Part shown: piece after piece, positions 39,401 to 54,400 of the stretch | How positions within the stretch are numbered: position 1 is the stretch's first letter | Layout: every line of letters begins with the position of its first letter | Assembly (NCBI GenBank): GCA_963402885.1 | Contig: OY727093.1 | Span: forward strand, 19,429,161 to 19,493,160 | Source of the DNA: Antedon bifida | Lineage: Eukaryota > Echinodermata > Crinoidea > Comatulida > Antedonidae | Reading direction: 5' to 3' | Length of the DNA stretch: 64,000 nucleotides | Notes under the pieces: generated by a model | Told to the model about the DNA's origin: nothing | Databases searched by the model: none | What the model saw: only the letters and a program-made list of their open reading frames with translations | Translations under genes and position numbers: made by a program

Positions 39401-42400
39401 CTGTTACTTTTTTTTTTTTTTTTTCTTATTTCTTTCTCCCTCATTTTTGTGTCTCGCGTATCTCAAAAACTTGTAAACATAACATTTCATAACTTTGTCA
39501 ACATATGGGCATTTACGTGAAGTTGTGCACCTCCTATTTTTGAATGACGTCATAGTTGCGCAACGTGACTTACGCGCAATTTTATGAATTTCAATGATTG
39601 ATCATAGATTAAAAACCAAAAGTCATTTAGTATTGACACTTGGACAAAATTTAAGTCATATCAGGGGCAAACTTTCTACGGATTAAAAATGGCATGTTTC
39701 ACAAGAAGTTACGCGCGCACGCGCATTTAAAATTTCAAAATGCGCTAATCAACTTTTTATGCGTTTCTTGTCATTTTGAGCATGTCAAAAATTCCCACGG
39801 GCGCGCAATTTTTTACGCACGCGGTGCGCACGTAGCGTTAAAAACATATTTTTTTCTCTTGAATTATATTTTTCAAGCCTTTACTAGTAATTTTGAAAAC
39901 AATTTAGACCTTTTCCAGTTTAAATAACGCCATACGAACACGTTGAATTAGACAATTTGTGCGCATTTTTTATGAAAAAGCTTAAAAAATCGTCAAAATT
40001 ATGTCTCTTTTTAAACAGTCATAGTTTCTAAAGTAAACCGTGAACCGTTTATTTTTATTACAAAATCTAGAAGTTGATGAGTTGTAGATATCGGATCATG
40101 CATCGATAAGGCTAAAAAAACATTGTGACGTCATCGTATGGCCACACGAATGTAAAATATAGGATTTTTGTCTCTTTCGTTATTGCTCATCACATTCAAT
40201 GGAGCGCAGCACGCTTATCTGTATTCCTTTTTCTCCTACATTTATATATTGTGTAGGTCAATCAACTTTCTTTAGCATGAGATAAAAATATTTTAATTTT
40301 TATGACGTCATCATGCCTAAAAATTTTAATTACGTGGGTCATTAATTTTATCTTTACAGTAAATTTTAATCTGTAATAGCTCGTAAGAATAAAATGTGAT
40401 AATCACGATTAAAACGTTTTCTGGAAGCTATTGGATTGTAGATACGAATTCATGTAAACATTTTGCCAATCGGATGTTGTGACGTCATCATATGGCCAGT
40501 TGAATAAAAAAAGTCGTATTTTCATATTTTGCGTAATAGTTCATCACATTTAAAAGGGTGCGCATCTATATTTTACGTATTCAAATTTCTTCTACACGTT
40601 AATATGTTGTTCCTGAGATAATTTTCTTCTGAAATTGCTATCTACGTGTTTCATTTTGATACCGTCGCCATGTTAAAAATTGGAATAAATGGCGGGTCCC
40701 GTAATTTCACCTATTCTACACTGTATGTAATATGTATACAGATTATACTGTTTGCATGTATATACTATATGACACAAAATTGACAGAATTCAGCACTAAC
40801 AGCATATCATATTTTTCAGTTCTTGTCATAATGCCATAATCTTTATCTGTGTGCAATATTCCAACGTATTACGTGCACATGGCGTTTGTCGTGGTGCGGA
40901 TAACTAACTCGTCAAAGTGACGAGTTTCATGTCTAGTTCTTCTTTCCTTCCTTCCTTTTTGTGAGTCGCGTTCCTCTAAAATGTGTAAACATAACATTTC
41001 ATAACTTTGACAACATATGGGCATTTACGTGAAGTTGTGCACCTCCTATTTTTGAATGACGTCATAGTTGCGCAACGTGACTTACGCGCAATTTTATGAA
41101 TTTCAATGATTGATCATAGATTAAAAACCAAAAGTCATTTAGTATTGACACTTTGACAAAATTTAAGTCATATCAGGGGCAAACTTTCTACGGATTAAAA
41201 ATGGCATGTTTCACAAGAAGTTACGCGCGCACGCGCATTTAAAATTTCAAAATGCGCAAAATTAATTTCTAATCAACTTTTTACGCGTTTCTTGTCATTT
41301 TGAGCATGTCAAAAATTCCCACGGGCGCGCAATTTTTTACGCGCGCGGTGCGCACATAGCGTTAAGAACATATTTTTTTCTCTTGAATTATATTTTTCAA
41401 GCCTTTCCTAGTGATTTTGAAAACAATTTAGACCTTTTCCAGTTTAAATAACGCCATACGAACACGTTGAATTAGACAATTCGTGCGCGTTTTTTATGAA
41501 AAAGCTTAAAAAATCGTCAAAATTATGTCTTTTTTTAAACAGTCATAGTTTCTAAAGTAAACCGTTAACCGTTTATTTTTATTACAAAATCTAGAAGTTG
41601 ATGAGTTGTAGATATCGGATCATGCATCAATAAGGCTAAAAAAACATTGTGACGTCATCGTATGGCCACACGAATGTAAAATATAGGATTTTTGTCTCTT
41701 TCGTTATTGCTCATCACATTCAATGGAGCGCATCGCGCTTATCTGTATTCCTTTTTCTCCTACATTTATATATTGTGTAGGTCAATCAACTTTCTTTAGC
41801 ATGAGATAAAAATATTTTAATTTTTATGACGTCATCATGCCTAAAAATTTTAATTACGTGGGTCATTAATTTCATCTTTACAGTAAATTTTAATCTGTAA
41901 TAGCTCGTAAGAATAAAATGTGATAATCACGATTAAAACGTTTTCTGGAAGCTATTGGATTGTAGATACGAATTCATGTAAACATTTTGCCAATCGGATG
42001 TTGTGACGTCATCATATGGCCAGTTGAATAAAAAAAGTCGTATTTTCATATTTTGCGTAATAGTTCATCACATTTAAAAGTGTGCGCATCTATATTTTAC
42101 GTATTCAAATTTCTTCTACACGTTAATATGTTGTTCCTGAGATAATTTCCTTCTGAAATTGCTATCTAAGTGTTTCATTTTGATACCGTCGCCATGTTAA
42201 AAATTGGAATAAATGGCGGGTCCCGTAATTTCACCTATTCTACACTGTATGTAATATGTATACAGCTTATACTGTTTGCATGTATATACTATATGACACA
42301 AAATTCAGCACTAACAGCAAATCATATTCTTCAGTTCTTGTCATAATGCCATAATCTTTATCTGTGTGCAATATTCCAACGTATGACGTGCACGTGGCGA

Positions 42401-45400
42401 TAACTAACTCGTCAAAGTGACGAGTTTCATGTCTAGTCATTATTATTATTATCATCTTTTGGTTTAAAGATGTATTGTCCCCCAAAAACATGAAAAATGA
42501 AGATTAATTAAATCAGACTTTGAATATGTTATTTTGTAGTTTTAATAAAGTTAATCGCTTCCATAGAAAAAAAAACGAAAAAAAAAAATGTTTTCACTTA
42601 TAAAATGACAAAATAAATGGTTAAATTCAACCAAAAACCCATTGGCTGCCAGCCAATTTGACCATGTTTTGCTTTAAATTACAGTTTTTTCAGGTAAAAA
42701 CATTTTTTTTTTAAATCTAATTTTTGGTCAATGTGGATAACTATTCAACAAAAATTTTGTTAAAAATTATTTTTTCGGGGTGACAATACATTTTTAACAT
42801 TTCATCAAGATGGACTACTTACAACAAGAGTGCACTGTAACATCATCACTACTTCATTAATCAAATCATGATGTATGGTTAATAATAATATCGCATCTCT
42901 TTTCCTTTTAACATGCAATGTACTTGTAACCAAAACACTTTCAAGTGTCATCCTGTCTTTCATTTATTTTCTCAGTCAGGTCTAATATTACTATTAAACA
43001 TTCAGCAAGTACATATTTTACAACAAGAATACATCTAGATAACAGAGAGTCTCGCGATATTGTGTGTCATCTCCCGCTCTCCTATTACGATTTCTCCCGA
43101 TATTTTGGATAAACAAAAACAAATATCCTGATAATGCCAATTTTGTGTCACATCACGCTAAAATACAATATTCCTGACATTTCTTCGCCTTTGCTACGAG
43201 AACAGTGAAATACTCATGTTTACTATTATAGATGTCAATATATCTTTCTATTTTTAATAGTGAGCGCCTTAATTAGTTTTAGGTAATTTTTACCTTTTTA
43301 TCTATAATTTTGACATGCTTTTAAAAATCATCTCAATTATTCATTTTTCCAAGTCTGGGTTTGGTAATACTGTAGCAGAAAACTAAAACAGTTTTTCACC
43401 ACACTAATATAATTACTGTTCGAAAGGTTTTTTTTTTATGTTACTGGTATTACTATGGTATTTGGCTGTTGGTGGAGTACAAGACATTCTTTTCAAATGA
43501 AACAAAATAGTGAAAAAATAATATAAAATTTAATATAAATAACTTACCGCTTTCGGATGATTTCTGTAAAGAGGGTTTTTAGCAATTCCTTGTAAGTACC
43601 CTTCTAGTGCTTGCTGCATTCCGATGAAGAATGAAAAAAATACATAAGTATGTATAATATTATAATAATAATTCAATAAACCATATTGCTTCAGTAAAAT
43701 ATGCATTACAAATATTCCATTGGGTAATTGTTTATTGTTATCACTTGGTAATACAGTTGCAGAACATTACTTTTTTTTCTGAATTGTAAAATTAAGATAA
43801 GTCTGATTATTACTGCATAGTTAATTCTCTGGATCTCATCGTGAAAGATCACTGTTTGCCATAAAAGTTTATGACTTTTCCTCTCAACATTCATTTTTTT
43901 TACAGATCTGCTCGCAGCACTCACTTGTAAATTGCAATTTTTAGTTATTGTTGCAATATATTAGAAGTATAAATTAGAAGACGTTGTAATCTACTAATAG
44001 GGAAAGGCAGTGATACTCTAAAATAATGCAACCTTACCATTCGTTTTGGCATTTCAGATGATGTAATCATCCCATCTAGTGTCCGTGGAAAGTGTGCCAA
44101 ATCTTTTGTGCTTCTATTATGCTTGTAAGATTTCCTTAGTTCTATGTGACTAAACATTAAAAAAAAAAAAAAAAAAATATCAACAAAATTGAAAAAAAAA
44201 TGTCAATGATTAAAACACAAACAAAACAAATCCAAATGGTTTGATATTTTGTTGAACATGAAAACAACTTACCATGTACATTATATTACCACATAACAAT
44301 TATATAACAATGTGTGAGAAATATGAGATTATTTGTATGATTTAGGTCGTGTTTTATTCCACTTTTTTATTTTATCTATAGGTAAATGTGACCCATTGCA
44401 AACACATCACTATTTCCCCACGTTTGTTAGATCTAATTTAAGGTCACAAACTACATTCAATATAAAAATAAATAACTTTTTTCATCTTTAAATGGTTAAA
44501 AATGTGAAAAATAAGTCGATTCTAATAATTTAAGCAGCTCGCTATATATCCCAACATGCATGCGGATTTATATTTTAGTTTTTCTTCTGTAAGTCACCCA
44601 ATTTCGATCGATCATGATGGTCAAAAACAAATGGAAGAATTTTAACGTTTCAGCAAAAATAACGGGTTTCACCCAATTTGTATTAACGGATTCTGACAAA
44701 AACAGAAACAAAAATGAATGCAGCAACTAGATAGGCCTATAGCTAGCATACGATGTCCGTACGTTACTGATGTTTACCAGAGGTCTACAAAACTAAGCCT
44801 AGCTAGGCTAAGTCTAAAGACCATCCACAAGAGGCCATACACCACAAGCTACTATAGGTAGTGCATTGTTTCTCTCTTTTGTCATAATTTACCATAAGAC
44901 GTACACATTTAAGACAAGCAAGGAATGACCTGGTTTATTTTTATTATTTTTTTATTATATATTATTTTTACAAAAGGTCAAAAATTGTAGGGAAACAAAA
45001 TATCAAATAATACACAACGAAAAACACCCAAAATATATAGTTTGGTATTTTATAGTTTCATTAGTGTCCACACGCATCATCTAATTTTGAATACCACCAC
45101 CATGTGCACTTTTTTGTGTTGATTTCAATTCAAAGTAAGCAGTTGTAGTTTTATTATTCAAATACTTCACATCTATTTCTATAAATAACCAATTCATATT
45201 TTATCATTAAATGTTTAAACTGCCGACTGATTGACTGAGTTCAACGTGCATGTCCCTCTCATCTCCTTCTTGCCCTCCTATTTGACATATGCACTTTGTT
45301 ACTTTCTGATGCGCACACCTTAGATTAAATTCACACAGAACAATTTAAAAATTTAACACAATAAATATCTATATCCATGAGTATTGCTTTTATTTTTTAG

Positions 45401-48400
45401 CTTACAGATATTTCAAAGTGAAGGAATACTTTGTGTATAACAAAATCAATGGCCGTAAATAGTTGATACAATTTCTTTTTTTAAATAATTGTCAGAACTT
45501 TTATTAGGAAAGAGTGCTCTTTTATTATATTTACTGCTCCAATGCGAATTAGTATATAATCACAAGGCAGAAAAGGCTTGGCAGAACATGGGTAACTGTT
45601 AGTTTAAGGTAATATTGATAAGTTTTATTGGGAGTCTCTGTTTTTGAGATTTCTCTTGAGTCTCTGGTCGAGGTCTTTAACACAATAGGGTTTGGTAATT
45701 CATTTCTAAATTGGGAGAATTGATTGATGAAAAAGTCCACCACATGATTTTTACCTTTGAGTTGGGATAGGAACATTCAGTTGAGCTTTATATAATAGAA
45801 TTTCCTCATGTAACCTCCGAAAGTGATTAAACTTGTGCTTAACAGTCCAAGTAAACTCTCCATGTCTCACCTCAACATAGTACCTAAATGAAAAAGAGGA
45901 AGTAATAAGACAAACAATTCTACAACCACAATAGCACAATGTGCCTATTGGAATATTTACTTAATTAAAACATAAACATAAAATCACCATGTAAAAAGTA
46001 ATAAAAAAAAAAGTGTAAAGCCTGGGCCGGATTTATCAAACTTGCTTAGGAAAAAAATCGTCTTAACTTTTCCTTAAATTTGCTTAATTTGAATTTATTA
46101 ATCCTTATATCTTCTGGTATAATCCCCCACTCTCCTAGAACACGAAATCGGGCCGACTTTGTGGGGGTTGGACTATACACGGGGAAACCCTGGTTCAGGA
46201 AAAAAATCATTGGTATTAAGCATCTGTACTGGCTAGAGAGAGGCCTACACCCAAACCAACAGTCAATCTGGGACTAATAACTAGGGATATGGCTGTTTGT
46301 TATTAAAATCAGACATAACGTAGGAGGGGAGATTAGAACCGAAGAGGGATTATATACCCAAAGATATATGGCAATATTAAACAAAATTGGGTGCCAACAG
46401 AGAACAACTGTTTTTTTGTCTTTCAAGTTAAGGAAATTTGCATTAAGTTTCTGTATGTGTTCTCTATGTGCACCAGGTTGGCTGTTCACAATTATCCAGA
46501 CATGATCACCTAGTTTGACATCCCGATATTTTGGTGGCTACAGAGCAATTGGTTCATCATGCTGTTTTACTAGAACATACTGCTTGGATACTTTTGGGGG
46601 GATTTAAAGCAACATGAGGTACAAAGGTGATTTGTTTTATGAGAATTATTAGGACAAATCACAGTGTTCATCCATACAATCTAAATATAAACTAGATTTA
46701 ATTCGTCACTATGACGAATTATAGGTTATATGCATTGATTTAAATAAAGATAATTGATATTTAAAAGATATATTGATTGTTTTTCTCAGAATCTTTAATT
46801 ATTTATAATATATGATAGGATCTTGCTAACGCGAATACAATAGCCGGTATCACAATCCGACCAAAGATCACTCTGCGTATAATGTTATAAACCACATTGT
46901 TACATAGTAATAAAGACATTACTTACTTTTTACCTAGATTTCATTATAAATTATGTGTATAAACTATAATCTATACACTAAAAAATAAAATTGAATAAAC
47001 AATATGGATAATAAAAAAAAAATCTTATTTCGTTTCCCAAGGTGAGACTCGATCTCGGTACATTGAATGCCATAGACACGAGCACAGACCACCGAGCCAT
47101 ACACAACTGAATAAAAGTTGTAGAAAAATTCCTCCGTGTATTTACTTTGCAGTAACCACTTTGGCAAGATAGATTATTACATACCGCAATGAATTATAAT
47201 TTTTTACTATGATGACATCTATAAAAATGTGAAAAAATGATGCACTGTCAAACTATATACTTTTAACTTTAATATATGAACTTTTGAAGGAAGAAAGTTA
47301 ATGTTAAGTTTGTTATTTTGGCCTAAGAAAATGTCATAATTTGTTTGATTGTCGAAATTAATTTTTTTAAATTTAATATGCAATTAATGATGACTTAATC
47401 AACTTTAGTTCTCTTCATTTAATAATAAATCATACATGATACATACACTTCAAGAAAATGAAATAAAAAATAGGTGTTCCCAAGCATTCTGACGATCTAT
47501 ATTAATTTTAAAAATAAGCATACTTTCACCATTTTTTTTAACTTACACGTGCGTAGCCTGTCACTTTTGACGTGCTCGTATAACGTAATTTTGCGTTGAA
47601 AAGTGAATAAAATATGATGATATTATTAAAGAAAGGTTGTACAACAGAAATCGGACAAAAAGAATGCGCATTAACGTTTAACACGCAGTGCGCATGCAAA
47701 AACCTGCGCACTCATGGCAATTTTTTAAACGCTTAAAATTGCCTGAAACGCACTCTAATTTCATCGAAAATAAATTTTGACAATTTTAAAAATGTTATGC
47801 GGGAGTATATGCACTACGCACGTAATTATATTGCCATATGATGAAATATGACCTGAAATTTATGAGTACCAAATTTTGTTTAAAAGTGATTCATGCTTGT
47901 GAAGATAAGATTACAAATGTGATTTCATTAAATCGTGCGTAGACCGCGTAATTTATGATTGCGCACCGTGAAAACATAACCACATCGATTCCTGGCCATA
48001 AGGAATATACTCTGAAAAATTGACTTAGCTAGATGAAACTGATATCAAGATAATTGACAGACAAAATAGTGCTAAGGAAAGAATAAATAAATAAATAAAT
48101 AAATAAATAAAGATTGTGACAGAATCAAGAGGTTATATGCATGATAATGCATATAACCTAATTATGCTTAACTAAATGGTACGCTCGCTTCGCTCGCGTA
48201 CCATCTAGGTCGTGTCATTTCAGTGTAAAAAAACTGGCGATTTCAAAACGTACCGCAGGACTATAAATACATTGTCTTTTCAGAAACAAATAAATAGACA
48301 CGATGATTATTGTAGTCAACTAAAATTAGCACCCTGGGAATTAGGCCTACTTCCGAAGGAGAAACTTGTCTTAAAAATTAGTCCAAATTTTTTATTTGAA

Positions 48401-51400
48401 CTCATTTAAACAAACCCAATTTGTGTTTTGTATATAACATTAGAGTTGAGGGATGGGGAAGAGGATGGAAAGAACAATTTTTAAATATATTCTTTATCCA
48501 CTCAGTAACGAAATATTGTTTTAAATGTTTTATAGGCCTATCAATAATATACCACTAAACACAGTACATTTACGATTTAATACTTTTTTTAAACTGTCCC
48601 TGTTATAGTCGATTGAAATAGTAACGATACACCACTACGACGTTTATATTTTTTATAATTATTAATTAATACAAACGTTGAGAAGCAACTGTCAGTAATA
48701 AAGTTTTTATTTGTATATTATGTGTTCATATATCCAGCAGTAGAGCCTAACCACAGCCACAGTAATAAATGTTCTTTGTATATGTGTATATATATCTAAC
48801 AGTAACCACATTCACAGTAAGAAAATTTCGATTCAAATGGTGACCAAAAATGGTTAATAGGCATTTACAATATTGTCAAAGTATTGCAATACATATATCT
48901 CAGTTTTAAGTTTATTCTCCACGGGCCCATAAATTTACCTACTTGTGTTAAACCAAGGGCTCATAAATTTACCTACAAACTGGGAGTCTGAGAGATTGGA
49001 ATGTTCCATTCATCGCAAACCAATACATTTGTATAAACGTATATTAAATCTATCAAAATAGTATTTTTTAAGAAAATCGGCCTGTCTTCAACATTATGAT
49101 ACTGTACTCGAGCTGTTCAAACGGTTTTTAGCTATTAAAAACAATTATCGTAGGAGAAGATTGGAAAATGCGAAGCGTCCTCGTAGTATTGTGTGCAGGT
49201 ATTTTTCAAGAGGATATCCATTAGACAGTGTATACCACGATCGGAAAATACCCCTATTTGGGGCAAATCGTTGAACCTAAATTCATTTTAATTGTCATAA
49301 CTAATTGTCTAACTCAATTTAATTAGTAAACAGGGTTATATCAGGTGGTTAAAATCAGTACCGAGATTCTAATCAACTTTATATATCATCGATTAAACAT
49401 TCTAGAAATAATGCACGATTTACCGAATTTTGCCCTTACTTACAGTACGTAAATTTATATATAGATTCTGAAATAGACACAATGCAAAAGCTTTTGTATG
49501 GATCTCCTCCTAGGACACCTACCCTTATCTGTTTCATATGTCCCGCGAAACGTAGATTTAGTAACATCAGTGTTCACCATTACGATATTGCTCCATTCTC
49601 TTTTAGGAAGATATCACGAAGAGTTTTAAAATGAAATTTCTGATTTCATCAGTAGATTTTTAACCGTTGGCGTGGTAAAAGTAATTTCCAGGTCGGTGAG
49701 TAATTATTTTGCAACTTTCTTGTTTCAACTAAGTATTGTATCAAGAAAAAAATTTGTAACTATTTACGGCTATTGATTTTGTTATACACTATCCCTTCAC
49801 TTTGAAATATCTGTAAGCTCAAAAATGAAAGCAATACTGGATATGGAACTTTAGACTTTACTTTTTGACTGTTCTAACTTTACGAATATAAAAGACGCTA
49901 ATAGTCTAGGTCAGATTTGTATGCATTTAATTTAGGAGAGAATATCTCAATTGTTATAGGATAATTTGACCCCAACGAACAACATGGGATGTGTGCTAAA
50001 TTCGCTATCCAAGGCGAAAATTCCCAAAATCGGGGTCAAAGGTTTAAAATGTGTGGTTCTTATATCTCGAAAACCACTTGTCATAAAGATTTGCTTTTGG
50101 TGTCAAATTGTTCAGAATATACATATTTATATTTGGTCTAACACAAACTTTTAGCGAAAAAATGGCCGGAAATGCTTTTACTGACCTTTTACCCAAAATG
50201 ACAAAAAACCCCATATTCTGGTTAAATTAATTATTCTTTTTAAAATGTCAATGGATAAACTGTATAGCATCAAATGAAAGCCCATATAATACTGTATGCT
50301 ACCAACCCAACTTGTATTGAATTTGTTAATTATTCTTGGAAAATGTGCATAATTTGACTATTTTTATACAAAAAATGAATATTTGGTAGCATAATCAAAT
50401 GAAGGCCATAAAATGGGCTACCCAACTTGCATTGAAAATCTGTAATTATGATTTAGATTTTTTTTTTAAATGGCATATTTTATTAATTTTTGACAAAAAT
50501 GAGTATATTAAATAGTGCAAATTTATTTTGTGTTAGGAAGATCCATTTGGTATAAAATAAAAGCCCATAAAATATTATATTCATTGCTACCCAACTTGTA
50601 GTACTGAAATCTATTTTTTTTTTAAATGTGCATATTTAAATTTTATTAATTTTTTACAAAAATGAGTACTGTACACTGTACATAACTGTAAAGTAGTGTA
50701 AATTTATTTTGGTTTATTTTATATAATAAATCACTATTTTTTAGTTTTATGAACTATGTATCAAATATAAAGCCAATCATGCTATCCAACAATTATGTGC
50801 GTAGCACATATAATGCATGCGTACACGTGCTTAATGTTTTAAAAATTGAAGAAATTAGAGTATGTTTCAGGTACTGCGCTTTAAGCGTTAATGCACATTT
50901 TTTTTGCCCGATTTCTGTTTTACAACCTTTCTTTAGCAATTAGCATCCTATTTTATTCACTTTTCAACTTGAAAAACCGTGTTATATGAGCACGTAAAAA
51001 GTGACAGATGTAAGTTAACAAAATGGTGAAAATATGCTAAATTTTAAAATTAATATAGATTGTCAGAATGCTCGGTGAACCCTATTTTTCATTTCATTTT
51101 CTTAAAGTTTATATATCATATGTATGATTTATTATAAAATTAAGTGAAAAAATGTTGATTACATCATCATTAATTGCATATTAACATTTTTTTAAATTTT
51201 GACAATCAAACAAACTATGACATTTTCTTGGACCAATATAACAAACTTAACATTTACCTTCTACTTTAAACTGTTCATGTAATTAAAAGTTGAAAGTATG
51301 CTGTGACATGCATCATTTAAAAATTGTTTTAAAGATGTCATCATAATAAAAAATTATGATTCATTGCGGTATGTAATAATCTATCTGCACCAAAGTGGGT

Positions 51401-54400
51401 ACTATGTATACATAGTAAATACAAGGAGGAATCTTTCTTCCCGCATTTATTCTGGTGTGAATATGGCTCAGTTGTCTGCGATCGCGTCGTTCATAGCATT
51501 CGAGTACCGAGATCGAGTCTCACCTTGGAAAAAGAAACGAAATAGGACTTTTTTTTTGTTATATCTGTATTGTTTGTTTAATTGTGTATAAATTATACGC
51601 ATGATTTATAATGAAATCTAGATAAAAAGTAACTTATAACTTACTTTGATCGGACTATTTTATTCATGTGTATAATATGGCTCGATGTGCAGTGATACCG
51701 GCTATTGTATTTGCGTTACCAAGATTCTATCTTTCATATATTACAAATAATTAAAGATTCTGACAAAAACAATCCATGGAGTTCCATGATAAATCAATCA
51801 ATATATCTTTTAAAAATCAATTATCTTTATTTAAATATAACCTATAATTCGTCATAGTGACGAATTAAATCTAGTTATGATTTGTATTGTCATGTTGGTA
51901 CCAAATCAATTCAGAGCATGGAAAGGACTTTCGGTGAGTTTTGTCGATTGGTACAGAAGTAATAATCAGTTTATTTTTGTTGTGTTATCCCATATATATA
52001 ATGCGACATTTATATAGCGCTATTTCATGAAGATCAGAGCGCTGTGGACTTAGATGTTACACCTTTTCAACAACATTCTTCTCCCCTAAGGGTCACATCG
52101 TGTCATCGGCAGCCAACTACGGCGTCATTACGTCGGTCCACGACAGTGTGTGTGAACTAGTACACCGGGATAACCTCCTACTCGTCTCGAAAGATGTACT
52201 AGGTTGCAAAGTGCACACGGGCGATATGCATACACTGGACCTACGGTTTATAGTCCTTATCCGAGAAGACTTGTTCTACCACCAGAACCATGGAGCGAGC
52301 GAGCGTCGAACCCTTGCCGATGTTATGGCTATGGATTACGGTTCCACTGTTAACCGTTCGGCCACTCACTCACCCATACCTAATACTGATCTGTAATATG
52401 TGCACGCTATATCAAAATATTAAGAAGGCAATCGACGCTAAACAATACAAATCAGTAAAGATCACTTGTACATTTATTTTGTGAATCATTTCGTGACAAA
52501 TGTATTTATGGAAATAATCAATTCCAACAAATAATGTAAAAAAGACATGTTATATTGTATTTTACCTACATGTACAGAAGCAAATTCATGTGGGATTGTA
52601 CAGGAAACTCATATGTACTTTCATTAAAACATATTTAAAAACTATTCAATAAAATATATTAATTTTTTTTAAGTATCTCTTTTTTTATGTATAATAGAAT
52701 AAATAAAAATAGGAGGACCTCAGACCAATTTGTTAATGTACCAGATTGCTAAATTTTCTATAATTGTTTAAAAAAAAATTGAATAGTACTTACAAATTAG
52801 GGTTGAGAGTAAACTGTGATGATGTAATTCTCATTGTGTCCACAACCTTGATAGTCAGCTTTGTGTCAGGAATATAAACACTTCGAGACTTCTCAGAAAA
52901 TGGATAAATCTTGTCATGGATATTAGTAAATGGAATCCTCTCAAGAGAATCTTAAAAAAATAAATTTTATAATTTATGGCTTATAAAGTTATATTATTAT
53001 ATTAAGCTATAGGCTAGAAAGCAACTACTAAGCCACAGCGAAATAATTTCAACAGGGCAGGCACTCTACGGCTGTCATATACCTGTTACAAACTGAGTAG
53101 GGTACAACTGGCATATCTGGTTAGTTGATGTGATGTGGCCATTCACTTCCATGTAAGATGTTTTTTGATCGTTCACTTTTCCAGATGTATGGAAAACGGC
53201 CAACATTTTCCCAATATTCAAAGGAGGTACTCGGAATAATGTTGAGAACTACAGACCAGTATCACTCCTTTGTACTATTTCCAAAGTATTTGAGAGAATG
53301 ATTTATAATCATATCTCAGCATGTTTCTCCCTTTTTGAGTGAGTCTAAACACTGCTTTACTCCAGGGAGATCATGCCAAACTAATTTGGCTACTTTACTA
53401 AGCACAGCGTATTCTGCTATAGACAACAAACAGCAATGTGATGTTGTTTATACACATTTCTCATGTGCTTTTGACGGGGTGTCACATGAGTTCCTTCTCT
53501 ACACAAGTTGAACAGATTTGGTATCGTTGGCGACCAGATTTGGTATCATTGGCAAACTACACCAGCTACTATCTTACGTGAGTGGAAGGCAGCAGAGAAA
53601 TTGGTTACCTATTCTTTCAGGTGTTCCGCAGGACTGAGTGTTAGGCCCTTTATTATTTACCGTTTTTATCAACTTAAATTTTCCATTGTCTGATTTCTTT
53701 ACAAGAGTTAATTGTTTGTTTACTTGTGACTGCTGTTCTCTTTTCAGTTTACATGCTCCTTCTCATAAAACTAGAGTTAAGTCCACTTTTTATGTTCCTT
53801 TTAATAGAGTAAATTTCTCGAAAAGGGGTTTCAGACACGCTTGCCTTCTTTGTATAACTATTTAAGTGAGTCCAATGTAAATGTTGATATTTTTTTCAAT
53901 AGTTATTCTTTTTTTAAAAATAAATTGTGCTCAATAAGCTAATTTTTACTATTTAATATATTTGTTTAAGTTTGCTTTATACATAGAGTATTTATTGTAT
54001 CTGTTTTCTGTTTCATACCTTTATTAAGTGGCAACTTTTGTTGCTGTTGGTTTTGATGAAATAAAATAAAAATAAAATAGTATTATGTACATGGTCCCTC
54101 TCCATCATTTTTTAAGCTGTACTTCACTCTCTAGATAAAATATTTGTTTTTTTTCCAAAATTTTCATTTTTTGTATAACACAATGGGAATGCATTACATT
54201 AGGGGACAAACCCCCAAACCATTTCTTTTTGTATGGCATCATTTAAATTATTCAATTAAATATATTACTCAGAAATATACATGCCATTAACTAATGCCAC
54301 ACAAACTATAGCATATAGGTAGTTATTGCAAAGCTTCTGTAGTATTAGCCAGATCACATCACAAAATTCAAACTGTGTAGTTTTGTCTACAATAAAATCA

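Noticed and set aside
37798-39927. Short frames at 37798-38016 and 39694-39927
   Set aside because: Inside the Helitron-like copies, not conserved as frames between copies.
47035-47105. Functional tRNA gene
   Set aside because: Lies in a repeated element in three diverged copies; no convincing cloverleaf.
52100-52396. 98-codon plus-strand frame
   Set aside because: Antisense to a tRNA-headed SINE; a match exists at 22.7 kb as repeat, not as gene.
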